Positions 11,288 through 22,883 of a DNA stretch of 64,000 bases are shown in pieces. Made by a program: the position numbers and the translations under genes. This stretch comes from Osmia lignaria lignaria (Eukaryota; Arthropoda; Insecta; Hymenoptera; Megachilidae), in NCBI RefSeq assembly GCF_051020975.1, contig NW_027478170.1:3162001-3226000 (forward strand). Direction: 5' to 3'. Under the pieces are notes generated by a model. The model worked only from the letters and a program-made list of their open reading frames with translations, did no database searches and was not told the DNA's origin. How positions within the stretch are numbered: position 1 is the first letter of the stretch; every line of letters begins with the position of its first letter.

Positions 11288-12253
11288 TTGCAGATTTATC
11301 TCAAGGGAAGGGGCCTGACGGACATATTTCCAGATATTTCTTCTTCTTGTTGTTCTTCTTCTGCACAGCTAAGCTGGAAGTGGCATTTGCCGCTCGCAAT
11401 AGTGCAGAGTTATCTCAAAGAAAGGGGCCACGGTGTTTCTGTATCTCTATTATGTTGGTGCGGCTTCGGAACTTTCAAATATCTTGATATATCTCGAGAA
11501 CTACGCATCTGATCAAAAAATATCATAGAACATAAAAAATAGGAAACCTAATTTTCTACAAAAAAGGTCTCTTAACATTTTGCCGTAGCTCGCTTCGTTT
11601 CCGAGATATTTGCAGATTTATCTCAAGGGAAGGGGCCTGACGGACATATTTCGAAATATTTCTTCTTCTTGTTGTTCTTCTTCTGCACAGCTAAGCTGGA
11701 AGTGGCATTTGCAGCTCGCAATAGTGCAGAGTTATCTCAAAGAAAGGGGCCACGGTGTTTCTGTATCTCTATTATGTTGGTGCGGCTTCGGAACTTTTAA
11801 ATATCTTGATATATCTCGAGAACTACGCATCTGATCAAAAAATATCATAGAACATAAAAAGTAGGAAACTTAATTCTCTACAAAAAATGTCTCTTAACAT
11901 TTTGCCATAGCTCGCTTCGTTTCCGAGATATTTGCAGATTTATCTCAAGGGAAGGGGCCTGACGGACATATTTCGAGATATTTCTTCTTCTTGTTGTTCT
12001 TCTTCTGCACAGCTAAGCTGGAAGTGGCATTTGCAGCTCGCAATAGTGCAGAGTTATCTCAAAGAAAGGGGCCACGGTGTTTCTGTATCTCTATTATGTT
12101 GGTGCGGCTTCGGATCTTTTAAATATCTCGATATATCTCGAAAACTACGCTTCTGATCAAAAAATATCATAGAACCTAAATTGTGGGAAATATAATTCTC
12201 TACAAAAAAGGTCTCTTAACATTTTGCCGTAGCTCGCTTCGTTTCCGAGATAT
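11288..12253. repeat. 3-monomer duplication, copy 2 (966 bp)
   Basis: Second copy of 10322-11287. By eye it is identical across the first two monomers and the body of the third. Its third monomer (11932) ends with the usual F tail 'cctaaattgtggg', as at 8712 and 14187, not with 'agtacaaaac'. This copy therefore joins the downstream array without the junction scar seen in copy 1. Confidence 0.92.
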
Positions 12254-14508
12254 TTGCAGATTTATCTCAAGGGAAGGGGTCTGACGGACATATTTCCAGA
12301 TATTTCTTCTTCTTGTTGTTCTTCTTCTGCACAGCTAAGCTGGAAGTGGCATTTGCAGCTCGCAATAGCGCAGAGTTATCTCAAAGAAAGGGGCCACGGT
12401 GTTTCTGTATCTCTATTATGTTGGTGCGGCTTCGGAACTTTTAAATATCTTGATATATCTCGAGAACTACGCGTCTGATCAAAAAATATCATAGAACATA
12501 AAAAGTAGGAAACTTAATTCTCTACAAATAAGGTCTCTTAACATTTTGCCATAGCTCGCTCCGTTTCCGAGATATTTGCAGATTTATCTCAAGGGAAGGG
12601 GCCTGACGGACATTTTTCGAGATATTTCTTCTTCTTGTTGTTCTTCTTCTGCACAGCTAAGCTGGAAGTGGCATTTGCAGCTCGCAATAGTGCAGAGTTA
12701 TCTCGAAGAAAGGGGCCACGGTGTTTCTGTATCTCTATTATGTTGGTGCGGCTTCGGAACTTTTAAATATCTTGATATATCTCGAGAACTACGCATCTGA
12801 TCAAAAAATATTATAGAACATAAAAAGTAGGAAACTTAATTCTCTACAAATAAGGTCTCTTAACATTTTGCCATAGCTCGCTTCGTTTCCGAGATATTTG
12901 CAGATTTATCTCAAGGGAAGGGGCCTGACGGACATTTTTCGAGATATTTCTTCTTCTTGTTGTTCTTCTTCTGCACAGCTAAGCTGGAAGTGGCATTTGC
13001 AGCTCGCAATAGTGCAGAGTTATCTCGAAGAAAGGGGCCACGGTGTTTCTGTATCTCTATTATGTTGGTGCGGCTTCGGAACTTTTAGATATCTTGATAT
13101 ATCTCGAGAACTACGCATCTGATGAAAAAATATCATAGAACATAAAAAGTAGGAAACTTAATTCTCTACAAAAAAGGTCTCTTAACATTTTGCCATAGCT
13201 CGCTTCGTTTCCGAGATATTTGCAGATTTATCTCAAGGGAAGGGGCCTGACGGACATATTTCGAAATATTTCCTATTCTTGTTGTTCTTCTTCTGCACAG
13301 CTAAGCTGGAAGTGGCATTTGCAGCCCGCAATAGTGCAGAGTTATCTCAAAGAAAGGGGCCACGGTGTCTCTGTACCTCTATTATGTTGGTGCAGCTTCG
13401 GAGCTTTTAAATATCTTGATATATCTCGAGAACTACGCATCTGATCAAAAAATATCATAGAACATAAAAAGTAGGAAACTTAATTCTCTACAAAAAAGGT
13501 CTCTTAACGTTTTGCAATAGCTCGCTTCGTTTCCGAGATATTTGCAGATTTATCTCAAGGGAAGGGTCCTGACGGACATATTTCGAGATATTTCTTCTTC
13601 TTGTTGTTCTTCTTCTGCGCAGCTAAGCTGGAAGTGGCATTTGCAGGTCGCAATAGTGCAGAGTTATCTCAAAGAAAGGGGCCACGGTTGTTTCTGTATC
13701 TCTATTATGTTGGTGCGTCTTCGGAACTTTTAAATATCTCGATATATCTCGAAAACTACGCTTCTGATCAAAAAATATCAGAGAACGTAAATTGTAGGAA
13801 ACATAATTCTCTACAAAAAAGGTCTCTTAACATTTTGCCATAGCTCGCTTCGTTTCCGAGATATTTGCAGATTTATCTCAAGGGAAGGGGCCTGACGGAC
13901 ATATTTCGAGATATTTCTTCGTCTTGTTGTTCTTCTTCTGCACAGCTAAGCTGGAAGTGGCATTTGCAGCTCGCAATAGTGCAGAGTTATCTCAAAGAAA
14001 GGGGCCACGGTGTTTCTGTATCTCTATTATGTTGGTGCGGCTTCGGAACTTTTAAATATCTTGATATATCTCGAGAACTACGCATCTGATCAAAAAATAT
14101 CATAGAACATAAAAAGTAGGAAACCTAATTTTCTACAAAAAAGGTCTCTTAACATTTTGCCGTAGCTCGCTTCGTTTCCGAGATATTTGCAGATTTATCT
14201 CAAGGGAAGGGGCCTGACGGACATATTTCGAGATATTTCTTCTTCTTGTTGTTCTTCGTGGGCACAGCTAAGCTGGAAGTGGCATTTGCAGCTCGCAATA
14301 GTGCAGAGTTATCTCAAAGAAAGGGGCCACGGTGTTTCTGTATCTCTATTATGTTGGTGCGGCTTCGGATCTTTTAAATATCTCGATATATCTCGAAAAC
14401 TACGCTTCTGATCAAAAAATATCATAGAACCTAAATTGTGGGAAATATAATTCTCTACAAAAAAGGTCTCTTAACATTTTGCCGTAGCTCGCTTCGTTTC
14501 CGAGATAT
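12254..14508. repeat. 7-monomer higher-order repeat, copy 1 (2255 bp)
   Basis: Order: V (12254), K (12576, preceded by 'cgctccg'), R (12898), N (13220, 'tttcctattc'), I with an inserted base (13542), X with 'cttcgtcttg' (13865), W (14187). The period is 7 x 322 + 1 because 13542 carries one extra T ('cacggttgtttc', about 13688). The W monomer here is a hybrid: its left half has the W signature 'cttcgtgggcac' but its right half is F type ('ggatctttt', 'cgcttctgat'). In later copies W continues with its own right half ('ggtgtttttg', 'catctgttcaaa'). Confidence 0.93.
13542..13864. repeat. 323-bp monomer with diagnostic one-base insertion
   Basis: An extra T in 'cacggttgtttc' (about 13688) makes this monomer 323 bp. 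The same insertion, with the same companion changes ('tctgcgcagc', 'gcaggtcgc', 'tgcgtcttcgg'), occurs at 15797, 18052 and 20951 and nowhere else. It is the clearest single marker of common descent for the 12254-21917 HOR copies. Confidence 0.93.
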
Positions 14509-16763
14509 TTGCAGATTTATCTCAAGGGAAGGGGTCTGACGGACATATTTCCAGATATTTCTTCTTCTTGTTGTTCTTCTTCTGCACAGCTAAGCTGGAA
14601 GTGGCATTTGCAGCTCGCAATAGCGCAGAGTTATCTCAAAGAAAGGGGCCACGGTGTTTCTGTATCTCTATTATGTTGGTGCGGCTTCGGAACTTTTAAA
14701 TATCTTGATATATCTCGAGAACTACGCGTCTGATCAAAAAATATCATAGAACATAAAAAGTAGGAAACTTAATTCTCTACAAATAAGGTCTCTTAACATT
14801 TTGCCATAGCTCGCTCCGTTTCCGAGATATTTGCAGATTTATCTCAAGGGAAGGGGCCTGACGGACATTTTTCGAGATATTTCTTCTTCTTGTTGTTCTT
14901 CTTCTGCACAGCTAAGCTGGAAGTGGCATTTGCAGCTCGCAATAGTGCAGAGTTATCTCGAAGAAAGGGGCCACGGTGTTTCTGTATCTCTATTATGTTG
15001 GTGCGGCTTCGGAACTTTTAAATATCTTGATATATCTCGAGAACTACGCATCTGATCAAAAAATATTATAGAACATAAAAAGTAGGAAACTTAATTCTCT
15101 ACAAATAAGGTCTCTTAACATTTTGCCATAGCTCGCTTCGTTTCCGAGATATTTGCAGATTTATCTCAAGGGAAGGGGCCTGACGGACATTTTTCGAGAT
15201 ATTTCTTCTTCTTGTTGTTCTTCTTCTGCACAGCTAAGCTGGAAGTGGCATTTGCAGCTCGCAATAGTGCAGAGTTATCTCGAAGAAAGGGGCCACGGTG
15301 TTTCTGTATCTCTATTATGTTGGTGCGGCTTCGGAACTTTTAGATATCTTGATATATCTCGAGAACTACGCATCTGATGAAAAAATATCATAGAACATAA
15401 AAAGTAGGAAACTTAATTCTCTACAAAAAAGGTCTCTTAACATTTTGCCATAGCTCGCTTCGTTTCCGAGATATTTGCAGATTTATCTCAAGGGAAGGGG
15501 CCTGACGGACATATTTCGAAATATTTCCTATTCTTGTTGTTCTTCTTCTGCACAGCTAAGCTGGAAGTGGCATTTGCAGCCCGCAATAGTGCAGAGTTAT
15601 CTCAAAGAAAGGGGCCACGGTGTCTCTGTACCTCTATTATGTTGGTGCAGCTTCGGAGCTTTTAAATATCTTGATATATCTCGAGAACTACGCATCTGAT
15701 CAAAAAATATCATAGAACATAAAAAGTAGGAAACTTAATTCTCTACAAAAAAGGTCTCTTAACGTTTTGCAATAGCTCGCTTCGTTTCCGAGATATTTGC
15801 AGATTTATCTCAAGGGAAGGGTCCTGACGGACATATTTCGAGATATTTCTTCTTCTTGTTGTTCTTCTTCTGCGCAGCTAAGCTGGAAGTGGCATTTGCA
15901 GGTCGCAATAGTGCAGAGTTATCTCAAAGAAAGGGGCCACGGTTGTTTCTGTATCTCTATTATGTTGGTGCGTCTTCGGAACTTTTAAATATCTCGATAT
16001 ATCTCGAAAACTACGCTTCTGATCAAAAAATATCAGAGAACGTAAATTGTAGGAAACATAATTCTCTACAAAAAAGGTCTCTTAACATTTTGCCATAGCT
16101 CGCTTCGTTTCCGAGATATTTGCAGATTTATCTCAAGGGAAGGGGCCTGACGGACATATTTCGAGATATTTCTTCGTCTTGTTGTTCTTCTTCTGCACAG
16201 CTAAGCTGGAAGTGGCATTTGCAGCTCGCAATAGTGCAGAGTTATCTCAAAGAAAGGGGCCACGGTGTTTCTGTATCTCTATTATGTTGGTGCGGCTTCG
16301 GAACTTTTAAATATCTTGATATATCTCGAGAACTACGCATCTGATCAAAAAATATCATAGAACATAAAAAGTAGGAAACCTAATTTTCTACAAAAAAGGT
16401 CTCTTAACATTTTGCCGTAGCTCGCTTCGTTTCCGAGATATTTGCAGATTTATCTCAAGGGAAGGGGCCTGACGGACATATTTCGAGATATTTCTTCTTC
16501 TTGTTGTTCTTCGTGGGCACAGCTAAGCTGGAAGTGGCATTTGCAGCTCGCAATAGTGCAGAGTTATCTCAAAGAAAGGGGCCACGGTGTTTTTGTATCT
16601 CTATTATGTTGGTGCGGCTTCGGAACTTTTAAATATCTTGATATATCTCGAGAACTACGCATCTGTTCAAAAAATATCATAGAACATAAAAAGTAGGAAT
16701 CCTAATTTTCTACAAAAAAGGTCTCTTAACATTTTGCCGTAGCTCGCTTCGTTTCCGAGATAT
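14509..16763. repeat. 7-monomer higher-order repeat, copy 2 (2255 bp)
   Basis: Order V (14509), K (14831), R (15153), N (15475), I with insertion (15797), X (16120), W (16442). The one-base insertion of copy 1 recurs near 15943. W is in its full form, with 'ggtgtttttg' and 'catctgttcaaa'; loss of the TGA at 'ctgatc' is why the artefactual reading frame runs longer in this monomer. The tail 'aggaatcctaattttc' also belongs to the full W form. Confidence 0.93.
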
Positions 16764-19018
16764 TTGCAGATTTATCTCAAGGGAAGGGGCCTGACGGACA
16801 TATTTCGAAATATTTCTTCTTCTTGTTGTTCTTCTTCTGCACAGCTAAGCTGGAAGTGGCATTTGCAGCTCGCAATAGTGCAGAGTTATCTCAAAGAAAG
16901 GGGCCACGGTGTTTCTGTATCTCTATTATGTTGGTGCGGCTTCGGAACTTTTAAATATCTTGATATATCTCGAGAACTACGCATCTGATCAAAAAATATC
17001 ATAGAACATAAAAAGTAGGAAACTTAATTCTCTACAAAAAATGTCTCTTAACATTTTGCCATAGCTCGCTTCGTTTCCGAGATATTTGCAGATTTATCTC
17101 AAGGGAAGGGGCCTGACGGACATTTTTCGAGATATTTCTTCTTCTTGTTGTTCTTCTTCTGCACAGCTAAGCTGGAAGTGGCATTTGCAGCTCGCAATAG
17201 TGCAGAGTTATCTCGAAGAAAGGGGCCACGGTGTTTCTGTATCTCTATTATGTTGGTGCGGCTTCGGAACTTTTAAATATCTTGATATATCTCGAGAACT
17301 ACGCATCTGATCAAAAAATATTATAGAACATAAAAAGTAGGAAACTTAATTCTCTACAAATAAGGTCTCTTAACATTTTGCCATAGCTCGCTTCGTTTCC
17401 GAGATATTTGCAGATTTATCTCAAGGGAAGGGGCCTGACGGACATTTTTCGAGATATTTCTTCTTCTTGTTGTTCTTCTTCTGCACAGCTAAGCTGGAAG
17501 TGGCATTTGCAGCTCGCAATAGTGCAGAGTTATCTCGAAGAAAGGGGCCACGGTGTTTCTGTATCTCTATTATGTTGGTGCGGCTTCGGAACTTTTAGAT
17601 ATCTTGATATATCTCGAGAACTACGCATCTGATGAAAAAATATCATAGAACATAAAAAGTAGGAAACTTAATTCTCTACAAAAAAGGTCTCTTAACATTT
17701 TGCCATAGCTCGCTTCGTTTCCGAGATATTTGCAGATTTATCTCAAGGGAAGGGGCCTGACGGACATATTTCGAAATATTTCCTATTCTTGTTGTTCTTC
17801 TTCTGCACAGCTAAGCTGGAAGTGGCATTTGCAGCCCGCAATAGTGCAGAGTTATCTCAAAGAAAGGGGCCACGGTGTCTCTGTACCTCTATTATGTTGG
17901 TGCAGCTTCGGAGCTTTTAAATATCTTGATATATCTCGAGAACTACGCATCTGATCAAAAAATATCATAGAACATAAAAAGTAGGAAACTTAATTCTCTA
18001 CAAAAAAGGTCTCTTAACGTTTTGCAATAGCTCGCTTCGTTTCCGAGATATTTGCAGATTTATCTCAAGGGAAGGGTCCTGACGGACATATTTCGAGATA
18101 TTTCTTCTTCTTGTTGTTCTTCTTCTGCGCAGCTAAGCTGGAAGTGGCATTTGCAGGTCGCAATAGTGCAGAGTTATCTCAAAGAAAGGGGCCACGGTTG
18201 TTTCTGTATCTCTATTATGTTGGTGCGTCTTCGGAACTTTTAAATATCTCGATATATCTCGAAAACTACGCTTCTGATCAAAAAATATCAGAGAACGTAA
18301 ATTGTAGGAAACATAATTCTCTACAAAAAAGGTCTCTTAACATTTTGCCATAGCTCGCTTCGTTTCCGAGATATTTGCAGATTTATCTCAAGGGAAGGGG
18401 CCTGACGGACATATTTCGAGATATTTCTTCGTCTTGTTGTTCTTCTTCTGCACAGCTAAGCTGGAAGTGGCATTTGCAGCTCGCAATAGTGCAGAGTTAT
18501 CTCAAAGAAAGGGGCCACGGTGTTTCTGTATCTCTATTATGTTGGTGCGGCTTCGGAACTTTTAAATATCTTGATATATCTCGAGAACTACGCATCTGAT
18601 CAAAAAATATCATAGAGCATAAAAAGTAGGAAACCTAATTTTCTACAAAAAAGGTCTCTTAACATTTTGCCGTAGCTCGCTTCGTTTCCGAGATATTTGC
18701 AGATTTATCTCAAGGGAAGGGGCCTGACGGACATATTTCGAGATATTTCTTCTTCTTGTTGTTCTTCGTGGGCACAGCTAAGCTGGAAGTGGCATTTGCA
18801 GCTCGCAATAGTGCAGAGTTATCTCAAAGAAAGGGGCCACGGTGTTTTTGTATCTCTATTATGTTGGTGCGGCTTCGGAACTTTTAAATATCTTGATATA
18901 TCTCGAGAACTACGCATCTGTTCAAAAAATATCATAGAACATAAAAAGTAGGAATCCTAATTTTCTACAAAAAAGGTCTCTTAACATTTTGCCGTAGCTC
19001 GCTTCGTTTCCGAGATAT
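16764..19018. repeat. 7-monomer higher-order repeat, copy 3, contracted (2255 bp)
   Basis: Order: N-like with 'tcgaaatatttcttc' (16764), K (17086), R (17408), N (17730), I with insertion (18052), X (18375), W (18697). Compared with the next copy, F and V are missing between 16764 and K (17086). The K monomer here is preceded by 'cgcttcg', the tail of 16764, not by the 'cgctccg' that normally precedes K. This fits a clean two-monomer (644-bp) loss here, or a gain in the next copy, with a breakpoint near 17040-17110. Confidence 0.9.
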
Positions 19019-21917
19019 TTGCAGATTTATCTCAAGGGAAGGGGCCTGACGGACATATTTCGAAATATTTCTTCTTCTTGTTGTTCTTCTTCTGCACAGC
19101 TAAGCTGGAAGTGGCATTTGCAGCTCGCAATAGTGCAGAGTTATCTCAAAGAAAGGGGCCACGGTGTTTCTGTATCTCTATTATGTTGGTGCGGCTTCGG
19201 AACTTTTAAATATCTTGATATATCTCGAGAACTACGCATCTGATCAAAAAATATCATAGAACATAAAAAGTAGGAAACTTAATTCTCTACAAAAAATGTC
19301 TCTTAACATTTTGCCATAGCTCGCTTCGTTTCCGAGATATTTGCAGATTTATCTCAAGGGAAGGGGCCTGACGGACATATTTCGAGATATTTCTTCTTCT
19401 TGTTGTTCTTCTTCTGCACAGCTAAGCTGGAAGTGGCATTTGCAGCTCGCAATAGTGCAGAGTTATCTCAAAGAAAGGGGCCACGGTGTTTCTGTATCTC
19501 TATTATATTGGTGCGGCTTCGGATCTTTTAAATATCTCGATATATCTCGAAAACTACGCTTCTGATCAAAAAATATCATAGAACCTAAATTGTGGGAAAT
19601 ATAATTCTCTACAAAAAAGGTCTCTTAACATTTTGCCGTAGCTCGCTTCGTTTCCGAGATATTTGCAGATTTATCTCAAGGGAAGGGGTCTGACGGACAT
19701 ATTTCCAGATATTTCTTCTTCTTGTTGTTCTTCTTCTGCACAGCTAAGCTGGAAGTGGCATTTGCAGCTCGCAATAGCGCAGAGTTATCTCAAAGAAAGG
19801 GGCCACGGTGTTTCTGTATCTCTATTATGTTGGTGCGGCTTCGGAACTTTTAAATATCTTGATATATCTCGAGAACTACGCGTCTGATCAAAAAATATCA
19901 TAGAACATAAAAAGTAGGAAACTTAATTCTCTACAAATAAGGTCTCTTAACATTTTGCCATAGCTCGCTCCGTTTCCGAGATATTTGCAGATTTATCTCA
20001 AGGGAAGGGGCCTGACGGACATTTTTCGAGATATTTCTTCTTCTTGTTGTTCTTCTTCTGCACAGCTAAGCTGGAAGTGGCATTTGCAGCTCGCAATAGT
20101 GCAGAGTTATCTCGAAGAAAGGGGCCACGGTGTTTCTGTATCTCTATTATGTTGGTGCGGCTTCGGAACTTTTAAATATCTTGATATATCTCGAGAACTA
20201 CGCATCTGATCAAAAAATATTATAGAACATAAAAAGTAGGAAACTTAATTCTCTACAAATAAGGTCTCTTAACATTTTGCCATAGCTCGCTTCGTTTCCG
20301 AGATATTTGCAGATTTATCTCAAGGGAAGGGGCCTGACGGACATTTTTCGAGATATTTCTTCTTCTTGTTGTTCTTCTTCTGCACAGCTAAGCTGGAAGT
20401 GGCATTTGCAGCTCGCAATAGTGCAGAGTTATCTCGAAGAAAGGGGCCACGGTGTTTCTGTATCTCTATTATGTTGGTGCGGCTTCGGAACTTTTAGATA
20501 TCTTGATATATCTCGAGAACTACGCATCTGATGAAAAAATATCATAGAACATAAAAAGTAGGAAACTTAATTCTCTACAAAAAAGGTCTCTTAACATTTT
20601 GCCATAGCTCGCTTCGTTTCCGAGATATTTGCAGATTTATCTCAAGGGAAGGGGCCTGACGGACATATTTCGAAATATTTCCTATTCTTGTTGTTCTTCT
20701 TCTGCACAGCTAAGCTGGAAGTGGCATTTGCAGCCCGCAATAGTGCAGAGTTATCTCAAAGAAAGGGGCCACGGTGTCTCTGTACCTCTATTATGTTGGT
20801 GCAGCTTCGGAGCTTTTAAATATCTTGATATATCTCGAGAACTACGCATCTGATCAAAAAATATCATAGAACATAAAAAGTAGGAAACTTAATTCTCTAC
20901 AAAAAAGGTCTCTTAACGTTTTGCAATAGCTCGCTTCGTTTCCGAGATATTTGCAGATTTATCTCAAGGGAAGGGTCCTGACGGACATATTTCGAGATAT
21001 TTCTTCTTCTTGTTGTTCTTCTTCTGCGCAGCTAAGCTGGAAGTGGCATTTGCAGGTCGCAATAGTGCAGAGTTATCTCAAAGAAAGGGGCCACGGTTGT
21101 TTCTGTATCTCTATTATGTTGGTGCGTCTTCGGAACTTTTAAATATCTCGATATATCTCGAAAACTACGCTTCTGATCAAAAAATATCAGAGAACGTAAA
21201 TTGTAGGAAACATAATTCTCTACAAAAAAGGTCTCTTAACATTTTGCCATAGCTCGCTTCGTTTCCGAGATATTTGCAGATTTATCTCAAGGGAAGGGGC
21301 CTGACGGACATATTTCGAGATATTTCTTCGTCTTGTTGTTCTTCTTCTGCACAGCTAAGCTGGAAGTGGCATTTGCAGCTCGCAATAGTGCAGAGTTATC
21401 TCAAAGAAAGGGGCCACGGTGTTTCTGTATCTCTATTATGTTGGTGCGGCTTCGGAACTTTTAAATATCTTGATATATCTCGAGAACTACGCATCTGATC
21501 AAAAAATATCATAGAACATAAAAAGTAGGAAACCTAATTTTCTACAAAAAAGGTCTCTTAACATTTTGCCGTAGCTCGCTTCGTTTCCGAGATATTTGCA
21601 GATTTATCTCAAGGGAAGGGGCCTGACGGACATATTTCGAGATATTTCTTCTTCTTGTTGTTCTTCGTGGGCACAGCTAAGCTGGAAGTGGCATTTGCAG
21701 CTCGCAATAGTGCAGAGTTATCTCAAAGAAAGGGGCCACGGTGTTTTTGTATCTCTATTATGTTGGTGCGGCTTCGGAACTTTTAAATATCTTGATATAT
21801 CTCGAGAACTACGCATCTGTTCAAAAAATATCATAGAACATAAAAAGTAGGAATCCTAATTTTCTACAAAAAAGGTCTCTTAACATTTTGCCGTAGCTCG
21901 CTTCGTTTCCGAGATAT
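19019..21917. repeat. 9-monomer expanded higher-order repeat (2899 bp)
   Basis: Order: N-like (19019), F (19341), V (19663), K (19985), R (20307), N (20629), I with insertion (20951), X (21274), W (21596). This is copy 3 plus F and V. F carries a private change 'tattatattgg' near 19504. The inserted T near 21097 ties monomer 20951 to 13542, 15797 and 18052. Confidence 0.92.
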
Positions 21918-22883
21918 TTGCAGATTTATCTCAAGGGAAGGGGCCTGACGGACATATTTCCAGATATTTCTTCTTCTTGTTGTTCTTCTTCTGCACAGCT
22001 AAGCTGGAAGTGGCATTTGCAGCTCGCAATAGTGCAGAGTTATCTCAAAGAAAGGGGCCACGGTGTTTCTGTACCTCTATTATGTTGGTGCAGCTTCGGA
22101 GCTTTTAAATATCTTGATATATCTCGAGAACTACGCATCTGATCAAAAAATATCATAGAACATAAAAAGTAGGAAACTTAATTCTCTACAAAAAAGGTCT
22201 CTTAACATTTTGCCATAGCTCGCTTCGTTTCCGAGATATTTGCAGATTTATCTCAAGGGAAAGGGCCTGACGGACATATTTCGAGATATTTCTTCTTCTT
22301 GTTGTTCTTCTTCTGCACAGCTAAACTGGAAGTGGCATTTCCAGCTCGCAATCATGCAAAGTTATCTCAAAGAGAGGGACCACGGTGTTTCTGTAGCTCT
22401 ATTATGTTGGTGCGGCTTCGGAACTTTTAAATATCCTGATATATCTCGAGAACTACGCCTCTGATCGAAAAATATCATAGAACATAAAAAGTAGGAAACT
22501 TAATTCTCTACAAAAAAGGTCTCTTAGCATTTTGCCATAGCTCGTTTCGTTTCCGAGATATTTGCAGATTTATCTCAAGGGAAGGGGCCTGACGGACATA
22601 TTTCGAGATATTTCTTCTTCTTGTTGTTCTTCTTCTGCACAGCTTAGCTGGAAGTGGCATTTGCAGCTCGCAATAGTGCAGAGTTGTCGCCAAGAAAGGG
22701 GCCACGGTGTTTCTGTATCTCTATTATGTTGGTGCGGCTTCGGAACTTTTAAATATCTTGATATATCTCGAGAACTACGCATCTGATCAAAAAATATCAT
22801 AGAACATAAAAAGTAGGAAACTTAATTCTCTACAAAAAATGTCTCTTAACATTTTGCCATAGCTCGCTTCGTTTCCGAGATAT
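21918..22883. repeat. Junction trimer (V/A hybrid, H, and a 'gttgtcgcc' monomer)
   Basis: 21918 joins a left half with 'tttccagat' to an A-type right half. 22240 is the first H monomer ('ctaaactgg', 'ttccagctcgcaatcatg', 'atatcctgat'). 22562 has 'cttagctgg', 'gttgtcgccaag' and is preceded by 'ctcgtttcg'. The pair 22240+22562 recurs as 28358+28680, 6118 bp (19 monomers) away, bracketing the 6-monomer HOR. Confidence 0.87.
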
